Shown: piece after piece, positions 6,087 through 12,064 of the stretch
Position numbering within the stretch: position 1 is the stretch's first letter
Layout: each line of letters begins with the position of its first letter
Assembly: GCA_938030585.1 (NCBI GenBank)
Contig: CALHIA010000074.1
Span: 1 to 18,444, forward strand
Source: an uncultured Candidatus Saccharibacteria bacterium
Lineage (GTDB): Bacteria > Patescibacteriota > Saccharimonadia > Saccharimonadales > Saccharimonadaceae
Length of the DNA: 18,444 bases
Direction: 5' to 3'
Program-made: the position numbers and the translations under genes
Notes under the pieces: generated by a model
Told to the model about the DNA's origin: nothing
Seen by the model: the letters and a program-made list of their open reading frames with translations, nothing else
Database searches by the model: none

Positions 6087-6113
6087 TCTTATATTTAAAT
6101 TTAGGAGTTACTT

Positions 6114-6371
6114 ATGCAAAACCAAACTAATCTTAACAATCTAGAACGTGTCGAAGTGATGGCCCTTTTTGGCTATCAAATGACTCCGTGCCAACCGCTG
6201 ACTTTCAAGCGACGTGGCTATGAGGAGTCTGAGGTGACGGAATTACTCCACACTCACATCCGTTTCGTCGGCAATACCGCGATTCACGTCTTTGACGTCT
6301 TAGTCGGAAAGGAGCAATGTCGTCTGATGTTTAATGCTACAGATTTGACTTGGCATATTGCGGCTAACTAA
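6114..6371 (+). CDS. Conserved-looking small protein of unknown function (85 aa)
   Basis: ATG at 6114 with TTTAGGAG 7 nt upstream and a clear terminator directly after the stop, so it is a monocistronic gene. The sequence is soluble: a short N-terminal linker, then a compact domain with alternating hydrophobic residues (VEVMALFGYQMTPCQPLTF, then ELLHTHIRFVGNTAIHVFDV and CRLMFNATDLTWHI) suggesting a small beta-rich fold with two Cys residues. I do not recognise the family. The long structured leader suggests post-transcriptional control. It sits between the structured small-ORF unit and dus on the opposite strand, and no functional link is evident. Confidence 0.75.
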   Translation: MQNQTNLNNLERVEVMALFGYQMTPCQPLTFKRRGYEESEVTELLHTHIRFVGNTAIHVFDVLVGKEQCRLMFNATDLTWHIAAN

Positions 6372-6378
6372 TCTAGAG

Positions 6379-6404
6379 AGAGGGGAATTAACCCCCTCTT
6401 TTTT
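6379..6404 (+). terminator. Intrinsic terminator of the 85-aa gene
   Basis: AGAGGGG (6379-6385), 7-nt loop, CCCCTCT (6393-6399), T-run through 6404. It ends 1 nt before the last base of the convergent dus gene. The hairpin could also affect dus mRNA, but a T-run is absent on that strand. Confidence 0.88.
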
Positions 6405-6405
6405 G

Positions 6406-7407
6406 TTACAATTTTGCAGAAAATTCATCCAGCACCGCTCGAATTTCTGCAGTACTTTTACAATCCATCAATTTTACGCGCAAATCCGAAGCTCCATCGA
6501 AAGAATTCACATAAACCTTAAACATGCGCTTCAAAGGTTCGAACGGATACCTCGAGTCGCGCGCCTCTAATTCTCGACATCTCGCATCAAAGACATCTAG
6601 ATGAAAACGAAATAGTTCCATAATTTCCGGAATTTCAACTTCTCCACCCAACCCCACTGGTTTACGATTAGTAAAACAATATGGATTGAAGAATACCCCA
6701 CGACCAATCATAAAGCCATCCACCTCTGGATAAGCCTCACTGAGTTTTTTCACATCCGCCATGTCCGCAATATCACCATTAATCGTAATTAAAGTCCGCG
6801 GCGCGACCTCATCACGAATTGCTAAAATTTCTGGGATCAATTCATAGTGCGCTGGTACTTTTGACATTTCCTTGCGTGTGCGTAAATGAATCGTCAAATT
6901 CGCCACATCCTCTGCTAAAATTTTTGGTAACCATTCACGAAATTCATCGACGTAAGTAAAGCCAAAACGCGTCTTCACCGAAACTGGTAGATTAGTATTT
7001 GCTTTCGCCGAACGAATACATTCAAGGGCCAATTCTGGCGTACGAATCATCGCCGCTCCGCCACCCGCCTTATTGACATGGCGATCTGGACAGCCCATAT
7101 TAATATCTAATCCATCAAAACCTAGCCCCTCCAATTTACTTGCCAGCAAACCAAATTGCTCTGGATTTTTTCCCCAAATTTGCGCAATAATTGGCGAATC
7201 CGTCTCCACTACATCGAGACGCTCAAGTGCATTATCGCGACCTTTTTCTGAAGCAAAAGAAGAAACATTAGTAAATTCCGTAAAAAACACATCTGGTCTA
7301 CCTGCCCGGTTAATCACTTGACGAAAAACCACATCCGTCACCCCCTCCATCGGGGCTAAAATCGTAAAATGTTTAGGTAAATCCTGCCAAGACCATTTTT
7401 TCTGCAT
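6406..7407 (-). CDS. dus: tRNA-dihydrouridine synthase
   Basis: 333 residues from the ATG at 7407-7405, chosen because GGAG lies 6 nt upstream; a TTG four codons earlier would overlap that site. Dus enzymes are FMN-dependent and reduce specific uridines in tRNA to dihydrouridine. The FMN-binding start of the TIM barrel is APMEGVTD (residues ~18-25 of the short form). The catalytic Cys is Cys106 in NMGCP, followed by the expected NKAGGGAAM. KTRFGF, HLRTRKEM, NGDI and GRGVFFNP are the later barrel motifs. The C-terminal ~90 residues are the helical tRNA-binding domain. The DusA/B/C subtype is not clear to me. The gene follows the GT4 glycosyltransferase on the same strand; the gap holds diverged copies of that gene's 3' end. 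Confidence 0.95.
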   Translation of the reverse strand: MQKKWSWQDLPKHFTILAPMEGVTDVVFRQVINRAGRPDVFFTEFTNVSSFASEKGRDNALERLDVVETDSPIIAQIWGKNPEQFGLLASKLEGLGFDGLDINMGCPDRHVNKAGGGAAMIRTPELALECIRSAKANTNLPVSVKTRFGFTYVDEFREWLPKILAEDVANLTIHLRTRKEMSKVPAHYELIPEILAIRDEVAPRTLITINGDIADMADVKKLSEAYPEVDGFMIGRGVFFNPYCFTNRKPVGLGGEVEIPEIMELFRFHLDVFDARCRELEARDSRYPFEPLKRMFKVYVNSFDGASDLRVKLMDCKSTAEIRAVLDEFSAKL

Positions 7408-7432
7408 TATTTTCTCCAATCTAACTCAAATC

Positions 7433-7520
7433 TTAATTTTTCGCTTCTGCTTATTTTTTATTCCGGTTTAGCTTAAATTCATTCCGCTTCCGCTTATTTC
7501 TATTCCTCTTCCGCTTCTAT
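7433..7520 (-). repeat. Tandem diverged copies of the glycosyltransferase 3' end, each ending in a stop
   Basis: On the minus strand four units follow one another: 7520-7500 (ends TAG, the true stop), 7499-7479 (ends TGA), 7478-7458 (ends TAA) and 7457-7433 (ends TAA). Lengths are 21, 21, 21 and 25 nt. Unit 2 matches unit 1 at 16 of 21 positions and unit 3 matches unit 2 at 15 of 21. They would encode EAEEE, AEAE, AKPE and AEAKN before their stops. The composition is simple, so this case is weaker than those at 10902 and 11981. Confidence 0.6.
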
Positions 7521-8792
7521 CTCTGCATGCTTTAAGCGAATAGCTTCCTCATAAATTTCTTCGAAACGCTTCAAGGTATGCCTCAAATCATGTTTCTTGG
7601 AAATCTCCAGGGAATTCTTACTATATTTCTCTCGCAACTTTTTGTCCAAAAGAATCTTTTTCATAGCTTCTTTGAACGCTTCGACATTGCCAGCCTCCAC
7701 AAGTTCACCATTAAAGCCATTCACACAAATTTCCCCCACCGCTCCAGCATTCACGGCTACAAGGGGCAAACCGGTTGCCGCCGCCTCAATCAAAACAATT
7801 CCTTGAGTCTCAGTCTCAGAGCCCGTAGCAAACATTGTACCCATGCGATAAACTTTTGCGAGTTCCGGCATCATAATTTTACCGAGGAATTTTACCTCCT
7901 CACTAATGCCCAGCTCCTCAGTAAGTTCTTTCAATCTCGCCACATCGATGCCATCACCCACAATCACCAGTTCAGTATTCGAAATCTCATCCGCCAAAAG
8001 CAAAGCAAAAGCCTTCACCACCACATCAATACTTTTTTCCGGATCCACCCGTCCGATGTACATAATTTTATCTTTACCGTCATCAAGCTGATATTTTTTC
8101 AAAATCTCCGCACTAGCTTTTGCTGGCTTAAACTGTGACAGATCCACGCCATTCGAAAGCGCTTCTACTGGCACCTTAAAATATTTACGATTTTTTGGTA
8201 CCAAATCACCAATAGCAATCTCAGTTGGCATCGTCGCGTATTCAGAGTTTTTCAAAAAACTCATCATGTGCGCCTTCAAAATCGCATTTGATAATTTTTT
8301 CAAAGGTTTAGGCTGCAAGAAAAACAATTGATCAGTAATATTATCCGGATAAGCATGCCCGGTCGAAACCAAAGGGATGTTTCGCTTTTTCACATAACTC
8401 ATCACCGCAAGCGCAATAAATTCCGCGGTCTGCAAATGAATGACATCTGGCTGAAATTCATCCAGCACTTTTTTCACTTCCACCCAAGGGTTAACAGTCC
8501 ACCAAATACCATTTTTATAAGTTAATCGCGGCAAAGGCATACCTAAAAATTCCGGATTCTCTGGCACTGGATTGATTTGATCAGGGTAAAAAGGGAATCG
8601 AATCGAAGATAGATGCACGGTCTTCACGCCCATTTTTTCATCGATTTCTTCATGATATTCCCCCGTAAAACTTGGTGCAATCACCAAAATTTCATGACCA
8701 GCCTGCGCTAAGCCATTGGCTAAATTATGCGCAAAAACCGCCACCCCATTCGTCATCGGATAATAAATATCAGAAGCAATTGCAATTTTCAT
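7500..8792 (-). CDS. GT4-family glycosyltransferase, probably glycolipid-forming
   Basis: 430 residues, ATG at 8792-8790. GT-B fold. The N-terminal Rossmann domain acts on the acceptor (IYYPMTNGVAVFAHNLANGL, GHEILVIAP). The C-terminal nucleotide-sugar domain has YIGRVDPEKSID, VGDGIDVARL, VKFLGKI and the E-x7-E motif Glu328/Glu336 (ETQGIVLIEA), followed by GLPLVAVNAGAVGEI. This motif set is that of retaining GT4 enzymes; the closest match by memory is the diacylglycerol glucosyltransferase/PimA type, acting at the inner face of the membrane. The exact sugar and acceptor cannot be read from sequence. A perfect TATAAT (8805-8800) ends 7 nt before the ATG, so the mRNA is predicted to be leaderless; it diverges from smpB across only 44 bp. 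The acidic C-terminus (HAEIEAEEE) is followed by tandem diverged copies of its own end. Confidence 0.93.
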   Translation of the reverse strand: MKIAIASDIYYPMTNGVAVFAHNLANGLAQAGHEILVIAPSFTGEYHEEIDEKMGVKTVHLSSIRFPFYPDQINPVPENPEFLGMPLPRLTYKNGIWWTVNPWVEVKKVLDEFQPDVIHLQTAEFIALAVMSYVKKRNIPLVSTGHAYPDNITDQLFFLQPKPLKKLSNAILKAHMMSFLKNSEYATMPTEIAIGDLVPKNRKYFKVPVEALSNGVDLSQFKPAKASAEILKKYQLDDGKDKIMYIGRVDPEKSIDVVVKAFALLLADEISNTELVIVGDGIDVARLKELTEELGISEEVKFLGKIMMPELAKVYRMGTMFATGSETETQGIVLIEAAATGLPLVAVNAGAVGEICVNGFNGELVEAGNVEAFKEAMKKILLDKKLREKYSKNSLEISKKHDLRHTLKRFEEIYEEAIRLKHAEIEAEEE

Positions 8793-8799
8793 AATCTCT

Positions 8800-8805
8800 A
8801 TTATA
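8800..8805 (-). promoter_or_regulatory. -10 element of the glycosyltransferase gene, predicted leaderless
   Basis: TATAAT on the minus strand with 7 nt to the ATG at 8792 and no Shine-Dalgarno. No good -35 or extended -10 TG is visible. It lies back to back with the smpB promoter. Confidence 0.5.
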
Positions 8806-8821
8806 TAACACTTTTAGTATC

Positions 8822-8830
8822 TGTTATAAT
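8822..8830 (+). promoter_or_regulatory. Extended -10 promoter of smpB, predicted leaderless
   Basis: TGTTATAAT (8822-8830), a perfect extended -10, with 6 nt to the smpB ATG at 8837. Transcription would begin at the start codon. No Shine-Dalgarno is possible in that space. Confidence 0.65.
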
Positions 8831-8836
8831 TAAGCT

Positions 8837-9274
8837 ATGAGTAAAAAATCAAAACCAAAGCAAACCTCTTCTGTCGCCGTCAATCGACGTGCGAGTTTTG
8901 ATTATCATCTCGGCGATAAAATTATCTGCGGTATGAGTCTGACCGGACCGGAAGTCCGCCTCATTCGTGATCACCATGCCCAACTTAAAGGCTCATTTGT
9001 CACTATTAAGGATGGCGAACTCTGGCTAAACAATCTTACACTCGGCGCCGAAACTGCCCGCAATATTCGTCTACTTATCACCAAAAAACAACTTCATTCA
9101 CTCGAAAAATCTAAGCAACTCGGCAACACTATCGTACCTACCAAATTATTTGGTGGCGGCCGTTATATTAAAATCGAGGTCTCCCTCGCTACTGGTAAAA
9201 AACGTTATGACAAGCGCGTTTCGATTAAAAATCGCGACCTCGATCGAGAGGCAAGGAAGCGTCTACATGTCTAA
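8837..9274 (+). CDS. smpB: SsrA (tmRNA)-binding protein SmpB
   Basis: 145 residues, the usual family length. SmpB binds the tRNA-like part of tmRNA and brings it to stalled ribosomes for trans-translation. Family landmarks in order: a basic N-terminus, VNRRASFDYHL, the LTGPEVRLIR strand (usually GxEVKSLR), LKGSFVTIKDGELWLNNL, the RLLITKKQLHSLEKS helix, GNTIVPTKLF, and the GKKRYDKR plus basic tail that enters the ribosome A site. The segment between the NNL strand and RLLI is shorter than in well-known SmpB proteins by roughly ten residues. The gene overlaps the exonuclease III gene by 8 bp, so the two share an mRNA. Its promoter predicts a leaderless transcript. No tmRNA gene was found in this window. 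Confidence 0.94.
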   Translation: MSKKSKPKQTSSVAVNRRASFDYHLGDKIICGMSLTGPEVRLIRDHHAQLKGSFVTIKDGELWLNNLTLGAETARNIRLLITKKQLHSLEKSKQLGNTIVPTKLFGGGRYIKIEVSLATGKKRYDKRVSIKNRDLDREARKRLHV

Positions 9275-10115
9275 AATTCGTCTTTTTTCCTGGAACGTGA
9301 ATGGCCTGCGTGCCGTCTTAAAAAAACAAGCTATTCAAAATTTTCTAAGCAATGAGGATCCGGATTTTTGTTGTTTCCAAGAAGTTAAAGCTAAACCCGA
9401 GCAAGTTAAAAAAGAAATTTTAGATACTCCACTAGAAAATTATCAGTTACATTGGAATTCCGCCGTCCGACCAGGCTATTCTGGTACTATGACAATCGCA
9501 AAAACTAATTTACCAATTCTATCTACCGAAACTAATCTTTCCGAATATTTTAAAAGTCCCGATTTCGATCAAGCAAAATCAGAACTTCTCGAAAATGACG
9601 GCTTTGGCTCACCATTTTCTGAAGGTCGTGTGCTCACACTTGAGACCGAAAATTTCTATCTAGTGAACGTTTATACCCCAAATTCCAAAACCGATTTATC
9701 GCGTCTCAAACTACGTCATGAACTTTGGGATCCACTCTTTTTGGCTTATTTAAAACATCTCGAAAAAACCAAACCCGTGGTAGTTTGTGGTGATTTTAAT
9801 GCCGCACACCAAGAAATTGATCTCGCACGTCCGAAACAAAATACCAAAAACGCTGGTTTCACTATCGAAGAGCGTCAAGGTATTTCCGAAATTCTAAAAC
9901 AAGATTTCATTGATACTTTTCGCTCGCTTAATCCTGACTCCAACCGCTATACTTGGTGGTCACACTGGGGAAAAGCGCGCGAGAATAATATCGGTTGGCG
10001 CATTGATTATTTCTTCATCTCTAAATCACTTGAAAAAAATCTCGAAGCCGCCGAAATTTACGAATCCATTCTAGGATCCGACCATTGTCCAATCTCTATC
10101 ACCCTAAATTTTTAA
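9267..10115 (+). CDS. xth: Exonuclease III family AP endonuclease
   Basis: 282 residues from the ATG at 9267, overlapping the smpB stop by 8 bp (ATGTCTAA), with AAGGA 9 nt upstream; longer in-frame starts inside smpB are not credible. This family cuts DNA at abasic sites and trims 3' ends in base excision repair. Active-site motifs: SWNVNGLRA (Asn10), CFQEVKA (Glu39, metal ligand), VNVYTPNS, CGDFNAAHQEIDLARP (Asp176, Asn178), NIGWRIDYFFIS and SDHCPI (Asp272, His273). All catalytic residues are present. An insertion of about 25 residues precedes EGRVLTLE (the TNLSEYFKSPDFDQAKSELL region), absent from common exonuclease III proteins as I remember them. It lies downstream of smpB in one operon; the following ribokinase-fold gene may be co-transcribed. 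Confidence 0.95.
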   Translation: MSKIRLFSWNVNGLRAVLKKQAIQNFLSNEDPDFCCFQEVKAKPEQVKKEILDTPLENYQLHWNSAVRPGYSGTMTIAKTNLPILSTETNLSEYFKSPDFDQAKSELLENDGFGSPFSEGRVLTLETENFYLVNVYTPNSKTDLSRLKLRHELWDPLFLAYLKHLEKTKPVVVCGDFNAAHQEIDLARPKQNTKNAGFTIEERQGISEILKQDFIDTFRSLNPDSNRYTWWSHWGKARENNIGWRIDYFFISKSLEKNLEAAEIYESILGSDHCPISITLNF

Positions 10116-10119
10116 TATT

Positions 10120-10150
10120 TTGAACCCCAATATTATGAATCCTAATAATT
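10120..10150 (+). repeat. 15-nt tandem duplication of a gene start
   Basis: TGAACCCCAATATTA (10121-10135) is followed directly by TGAATCCTAATAATT (10136-10150), 11 of 15 identical. With the preceding base each has a start codon and the same peptide: TTG-NPNI then ATG-NPNN. The first two codon differences (AAC/AAT, CCC/CCT) are synonymous. Confidence 0.55.
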
Positions 10151-10944
10151 TCACCTACTGGCATAAACTTATCGGTAACGAAGACCACAATATTTTATGG
10201 AATATTCCCACCCAAAAATCTGGTCGTCTTTCAGTTTTTGGTGGCAATAGCGAAAACTTTTTAAGCGAAATTCGCACTACCGAGTTTCTCGAAAAATTAC
10301 CGCTTAAAACTCTTAAATTATTTTTACCAGACGCCCTTCAAAACAAACTTCCGGTGATTAATTATATCGATTTTCTCAAATCCACCCCTTCCGGATCATT
10401 CGACCGTCACGAAAAACTTACCGAAAGTTTTCTCTCTACCGATACGGTTTTTCTTTCCGGTAATTTTTCCAAAAATTCCACCACCTCCATCGCCGTTAAC
10501 GAGGCCCTAAAATCACTGCACGAAAATCAAGTAGTAGTAGCTTGCCGTGACGCTATTGAAATCATTACAAACAGTGCCGAAGAAAATCTCCAACACGAAA
10601 ATCTCGTTTTGCTCGCCACGATGCCGCAACTCCAAAAACTTTTTCAAGCCATTTATTTTCCTAAAATGTTACTGCTTTCCATGCCACTCACATCTGTGAT
10701 TGAGACCTTACATAAATTTACCATTAGCTACCCACTGACTCTTATTACGCTACATAGTGACCAAATCATTATGGCCAAAGCTGGCGAAGTCTACACCATT
10801 CGCCTTGATCACACTAATTTCACTCCACTTTCTCTCTGGACCGGCATGCTTCCCGCCAAAATCGCCGCGCTTGCCACCTGGAATCCGCAAAACCTTCTCG
10901 ACGTCGCTACCGCTAGTATTAACTGGGACGTTCGTCAAATTTAA
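10135..10944 (+). CDS. Degenerate ribokinase-fold protein, NnrD (NAD(P)H-hydrate dehydratase)-like
   Basis: 269 residues from the ATG at 10135; an in-frame TTG at 10120 adds five residues, and neither has a Shine-Dalgarno. The order of elements fits the ADP/ATP-dependent NAD(P)H-hydrate dehydratase fold: a P-loop-like strand GRLSVFGGNSENFLSE, then TDTVFLSGNFSKNST, a VVVACRDAIEII strand where VLDADAL is usual, VLLATMPQLQKLF where TPHxxE is usual, and LTLITLHSDQIIMAKAGEVYTI. The catalytic GTGD anion-hole motif should lie near SLWTGMLPAKIAALATWNP, but the Asp is missing. The protein is therefore either a non-catalytic relative or a diverged kinase. The assignment rests on pattern memory only. 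It follows exonuclease III by 19 nt. Its 3' end is present in two extra diverged copies after the stop, and its start is duplicated as well. Confidence 0.65.
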   Translation: MNPNNFTYWHKLIGNEDHNILWNIPTQKSGRLSVFGGNSENFLSEIRTTEFLEKLPLKTLKLFLPDALQNKLPVINYIDFLKSTPSGSFDRHEKLTESFLSTDTVFLSGNFSKNSTTSIAVNEALKSLHENQVVVACRDAIEIITNSAEENLQHENLVLLATMPQLQKLFQAIYFPKMLLLSMPLTSVIETLHKFTISYPLTLITLHSDQIIMAKAGEVYTIRLDHTNFTPLSLWTGMLPAKIAALATWNPQNLLDVATASINWDVRQI

Positions 10945-11031
10945 GACTCCCATTGCCAATATCAACTGGGATATTCGTCAAATCTAAATCTTATCACCAC
11001 TAATGTTAACTGGTACACTCATCGAATCTAA
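10902..11031 (+). repeat. Three tandem copies of the ribokinase-fold gene's 3' end
   Basis: Unit 1 (10902-10944) is the true gene end, unit 2 is 10945-10987 and unit 3 is 10988-11031; each ends in TAA, with periods of 43 and 44 nt. The last 24 nt of units 1 and 2 match at 21 positions; the last 26 nt of units 2 and 3 match at 20. In their own frames they encode SINWDVRQI, NINWDIRQI and NVNWYTHRI, each before a stop. Because the periods are not multiples of three, units 2 and 3 are out of frame with the gene. Confidence 0.85.
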
Positions 11032-11041
11032 TTGCAAAATA

Positions 11042-11050
11042 TGTTAAAAT
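11042..11050 (+). promoter_or_regulatory. Extended -10 promoter candidate of ldh
   Basis: TGTTAAAAT (11042-11050) gives a ~40-nt leader with the Shine-Dalgarno AGGGTGG at 11084-11090. A perfect TATAAT at 11066-11071 is an alternative with a ~20-nt leader. No clear -35 is visible for either. Both lie just after the tandem 3'-end copies of the preceding gene. Confidence 0.45.
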
Positions 11051-11097
11051 AAGTGTAAGCATTTCTATAATATTTTTAATTTCAGGGTGGAAAAACT

Positions 11098-12012
11098 ATG
11101 TCGAACAAAGTGATGATTATTGGAACAGGGAACGTTGGCGCCAGTATTGGTTTTTCTTTAGTTTCTTCCCATAACGCCATCAATGAACTGGTTCTTATCG
11201 ACCAAGACCAAGCCGATGCCGAAGGCGAGGCGATGGACCTACGCGACACTCTAGCCGTTTCACCGAATTTCATGAAAATTCATGCCGGCTCCTACGAAAA
11301 GGACAGCAAAGATACCGATCTGGTAATTATTACCGCTGGCGCCGCCCAGAAAAAAGGTGGCGAAACCCGCACTGAACTCCTTACCCGTAATGCTAAAATC
11401 GTCAAAGAAATTGTCGAAAATCTTGTAAACAATGGCTTTCAAGGTATTTTTCTCATGGTCACCAATCCAGTCGATGTTTTATCCTACCTCGTCATGGAAT
11501 ATTCTGGTTTTCCAAGTCACAAAGTTATCGGCTCCGGCACCGTACTCGATTCCGCCCGTCTTAAATATAATATTGCGAACCGCCTCGGTATTTCACCAAA
11601 ATCTGTCCACGCTTATCAAGTTGGCGAGCATGGGGATAGCGAATTCGCTCTCTGGTCGAATGCTAATATTGGCGGTCAACCGATCACAGATTTGATTTCA
11701 GCTTCTGAACTCAAAAATATTGAAACTGATACTAAGAATCAGGCTTATGAAATTATCAACAAAAAAGGTGCCACCTATTATGGCATCGGCGCCTGCGTAA
11801 CTCGTATCGTGAATTGCATTTTTAATGACGAAAATCGTGTTTTGCCAGTTTCTACTTATGATAATTTTTCCGACTGCTTCTTCGGTTTTCCGACCATCGT
11901 CGGCCGCAAGGGAATCGTGCGCCGTCTCGATACCGAACTTACCGAAATGGAAGCCATCCGCATGCAATCTTCCATCAATGTAATCAAACGTTCTCTGCGC
12001 GAAGTTCTCTAG
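11098..12012 (+). CDS. ldh: L-lactate dehydrogenase (NAD-dependent)
   Basis: 304 residues, ATG with AGGGTGG 7 nt upstream. It reduces pyruvate to L-lactate and regenerates NAD+, the usual end of sugar fermentation. The NAD-binding GTGNVG motif is residues 9-14 and Asp35 closes the second strand (NAD rather than NADP). Gln84 in GAAQKKGGETR marks lactate rather than malate specificity, with Arg91 as the mobile-loop catalytic Arg. NPVD (123-126), Asp151, Arg154 (substrate carboxylate) and the catalytic His178 in VGEHGDS are all present. One extra Gly in the QKKGGETR loop and a slightly short C-terminus are the only oddities. A diverged copy of its last ten codons with its own stop lies directly after the TAG. 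The DUF2207 gene follows with its own promoter. Confidence 0.95.
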   Translation: MSNKVMIIGTGNVGASIGFSLVSSHNAINELVLIDQDQADAEGEAMDLRDTLAVSPNFMKIHAGSYEKDSKDTDLVIITAGAAQKKGGETRTELLTRNAKIVKEIVENLVNNGFQGIFLMVTNPVDVLSYLVMEYSGFPSHKVIGSGTVLDSARLKYNIANRLGISPKSVHAYQVGEHGDSEFALWSNANIGGQPITDLISASELKNIETDTKNQAYEIINKKGATYYGIGACVTRIVNCIFNDENRVLPVSTYDNFSDCFFGFPTIVGRKGIVRRLDTELTEMEAIRMQSSINVIKRSLREVL

Positions 12013-12044
12013 CAATCAAACGTTACATACGCGAAGTCCTCTAG
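11981..12044 (+). repeat. Tandem diverged copy of the ldh 3' end
   Basis: 11981-12012 is the true end of ldh and 12013-12044 is a copy, 26 of 32 nt identical, each ending in CTCTAG. They encode IKRSLREVL and IKRYIREVL. The changes are Ser to Tyr, Leu to Ile and a synonymous Val codon. The period of 32 nt puts the copy out of frame. The promoter of the next gene begins 6 nt after the copy ends. Confidence 0.88.
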
Positions 12045-12049
12045 CTTTA

Positions 12050-12058
12050 TGGTAAAAT
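12050..12058 (+). promoter_or_regulatory. Extended -10 promoter of the DUF2207 gene, predicted leaderless
   Basis: TGGTAAAAT (12050-12058) with 6 nt to the ATG at 12065. This is the same geometry as smpB and the gene at 18048. No Shine-Dalgarno is present. Confidence 0.55.
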
Positions 12059-12064
12059 TAAACC

